6,623 bases of DNA. Origin: DASWVC01 sp036401335 (GTDB lineage: Bacteria > Verrucomicrobiota > Verrucomicrobiia > Chthoniobacterales > JAFAMB01). Under the pieces are notes generated by a model. The model ran no database searches. It was not told the origin of the DNA and saw only the letters and a list, made by a program, of their open reading frames with translations. Below, in pieces: positions 5,627 through 6,623 of this stretch (position 1 is its first letter; each line of letters begins with the position of its first letter). The position numbers were made by a program, and so were the translations under genes. Location: the NCBI GenBank assembly GCA_036401335.1, contig DASWVC010000149.1, positions 1 through 6,623 on the forward strand, given 5' to 3'.

Positions 5627-6623
5627 ATGTCCCGCTTCTTCATTGAACGTCCCATCCTTGCCGTGGTCGTCGCGATCTTCACGGTGCTTATCGGCCTGGT
5701 TTGCCTCGTGTCCCTCCCGGTCAGCTTGTTTCCCAACATTGTCCCGCCCGAAATCGTGGTTTCCGCCACGGACCCGGGTTCCGATGCACTGACCGTCGAG
5801 GGTTCGGTGGCCGCGCCGATTGAGCAGCAGATCAGCGGCGTGGACGGCATGAACTACATGTATTCCCTCAGCGCCAATACCGGGCAAATGAAGCTGCGGG
5901 TTAATTTCGACGAGAAAACAAACGCCAAAACGGATCAGGTGCTAACCCAGATGCGGCAGGCCCAGGCCGCCGCCCAGCTTCCGCCGGAGGTTAACGCCCA
6001 GGGAATCACGGTCCAGAAATCGTTCGCCGCACCGTTGATGCTGATTGCGCTCCGATCGCCGGACGGCCGTTATGATTCCACGTTCCTGACCAATTACGCC
6101 TACATCAATCTGAACGATCAGCTGGTGCGGGTGCCGGGAATATCCAATGTTCAGGTGTTTGGGGCCGGTCAATACGCTATGCGGTTGTGGCTGAACCCTG
6201 TGCAACTGGCCCGGTTCAACCTCACCGTGCCGGACGTGGTCAGCGCCGTCCAGCAGCAGAACGCAGTTAACCCGGTGGGCATCGCCGGTGGGGAACCGAT
6301 TCCGGAAGGGCAGGAACTGACTTACATGGCCGTTGCCCGCGGCACCTTGGCGACGCCGGAAGAATTTGGGGGGATCGTGGTAAGAACCCAGCCGGACGGC
6401 GGCACCATCCGCGTGAGGGACGTGGCCCGGGTCGAACTCGGTTCTCAGGTGTATACGACCACCGCTCGACTCAACGGCGACGCATCGGCGGTGGTGGCGG
6501 TGTACCAGTTGCCGGGGACCAACGCGCTGGCGGCGGCCGGGGGGGTCAAGGCGTTGCTGGAACGGCTCAAGGCGCGCTTCCCGCGGGGCCTGGATTACGT
6601 GGTGTCGCTGGACACGACCGAGC
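5627..6623 (+). CDS. RND efflux pump inner-membrane subunit (HAE1/AcrB-like), 5' part, runs off the right edge
   Basis: This is the proton-driven inner-membrane transporter of the same efflux system. The frame is open from the ATG at 5627 to the edge, giving 332 residues of a family usually about 1,030-1,060 long. It starts with the family's MSRFFIERPILAVVVAIF, giving transmembrane helix 1 at about residues 9-29. LPVSLFPNIVPPEIVV then leads into the first periplasmic porter domain, with VEGSVAAPIEQQISGVDGM (57-75) and later NLNDQLVRVPGISNVQVFGA; GAG-Q-x-x-MRLWL and DV-x-x-AVQQQN follow as in AcrB homologues. A segment with IRVRDVARVELG and PGTNAL is also typical. Residue 49 is Asp where many homologues have Tyr (ATYPGA). 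The proton-relay residues of helices 4 and 10 lie outside the window. The start has no clear Shine-Dalgarno sequence but matches the family N-terminus exactly. Confidence 0.94.
   Translation, partial: MSRFFIERPILAVVVAIFTVLIGLVCLVSLPVSLFPNIVPPEIVVSATDPGSDALTVEGSVAAPIEQQISGVDGMNYMYSLSANTGQMKLRVNFDEKTNAKTDQVLTQMRQAQAAAQLPPEVNAQGITVQKSFAAPLMLIALRSPDGRYDSTFLTNYAYINLNDQLVRVPGISNVQVFGAGQYAMRLWLNPVQLARFNLTVPDVVSAVQQQNAVNPVGIAGGEPIPEGQELTYMAVARGTLATPEEFGGIVVRTQPDGGTIRVRDVARVELGSQVYTTTARLNGDASAVVAVYQLPGTNALAAAGGVKALLERLKARFPRGLDYVVSLDTTE

Overview
The window comes from a GC-rich Gram-negative bacterium. The evidence is a periplasmic adaptor lipoprotein paired with an RND pump subunit, a Sec-exported tyrosine/glycine-rich protein, and very GC-rich coding sequence. 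None of the plus-strand genes whose start is in the window has a good Shine-Dalgarno sequence. That mix would suit a soil or environmental lineage such as Verrucomicrobiota, Acidobacteriota or some Proteobacteria, but nothing here fixes the phylum, so this is a weak inference.

Layout, left to right. (1) The 3' end of a CPA1-type Na+/H+ antiporter gene (plus strand) enters from the left edge and stops at 727. (2) A DUF4239 (bestrophin-like) four-helix membrane protein lies on the minus strand (1603 to 824), converging on the antiporter across a 96-base spacer with no clear terminator. (3) A divergent intergenic region of about 290 bases (1604-1896) holds two perfect short inverted repeats and a doubtful 78-codon minus-strand ORF with a good ribosome-binding site. 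(4) A plus-strand cluster runs to the right edge: a large secreted protein of unknown function (1897-4419), an RND periplasmic adaptor lipoprotein (4456-5604), and the 5' third of an RND (HAE1-type) inner-membrane pump (5627 to the edge). Gaps are 36 and 22 bases, so the three are probably co-transcribed.

The adaptor and pump form a standard AcrA/AcrB-like tripartite efflux system. The outer-membrane channel and any regulator are not in the window and may lie beyond the right edge. The least explained gene is the secreted protein. It has a signal peptide, an N-terminal domain, three degenerate tandem modules of about 75 residues ending near a Gly-Pro-Trp motif, a Tyr/Gly-rich stretch, and a long disordered Gln/Thr/Gly/Arg tail that becomes strongly basic. 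Its position at the head of an efflux operon is the most interesting point here. I see no mobile element, CRISPR array, tRNA or rRNA.
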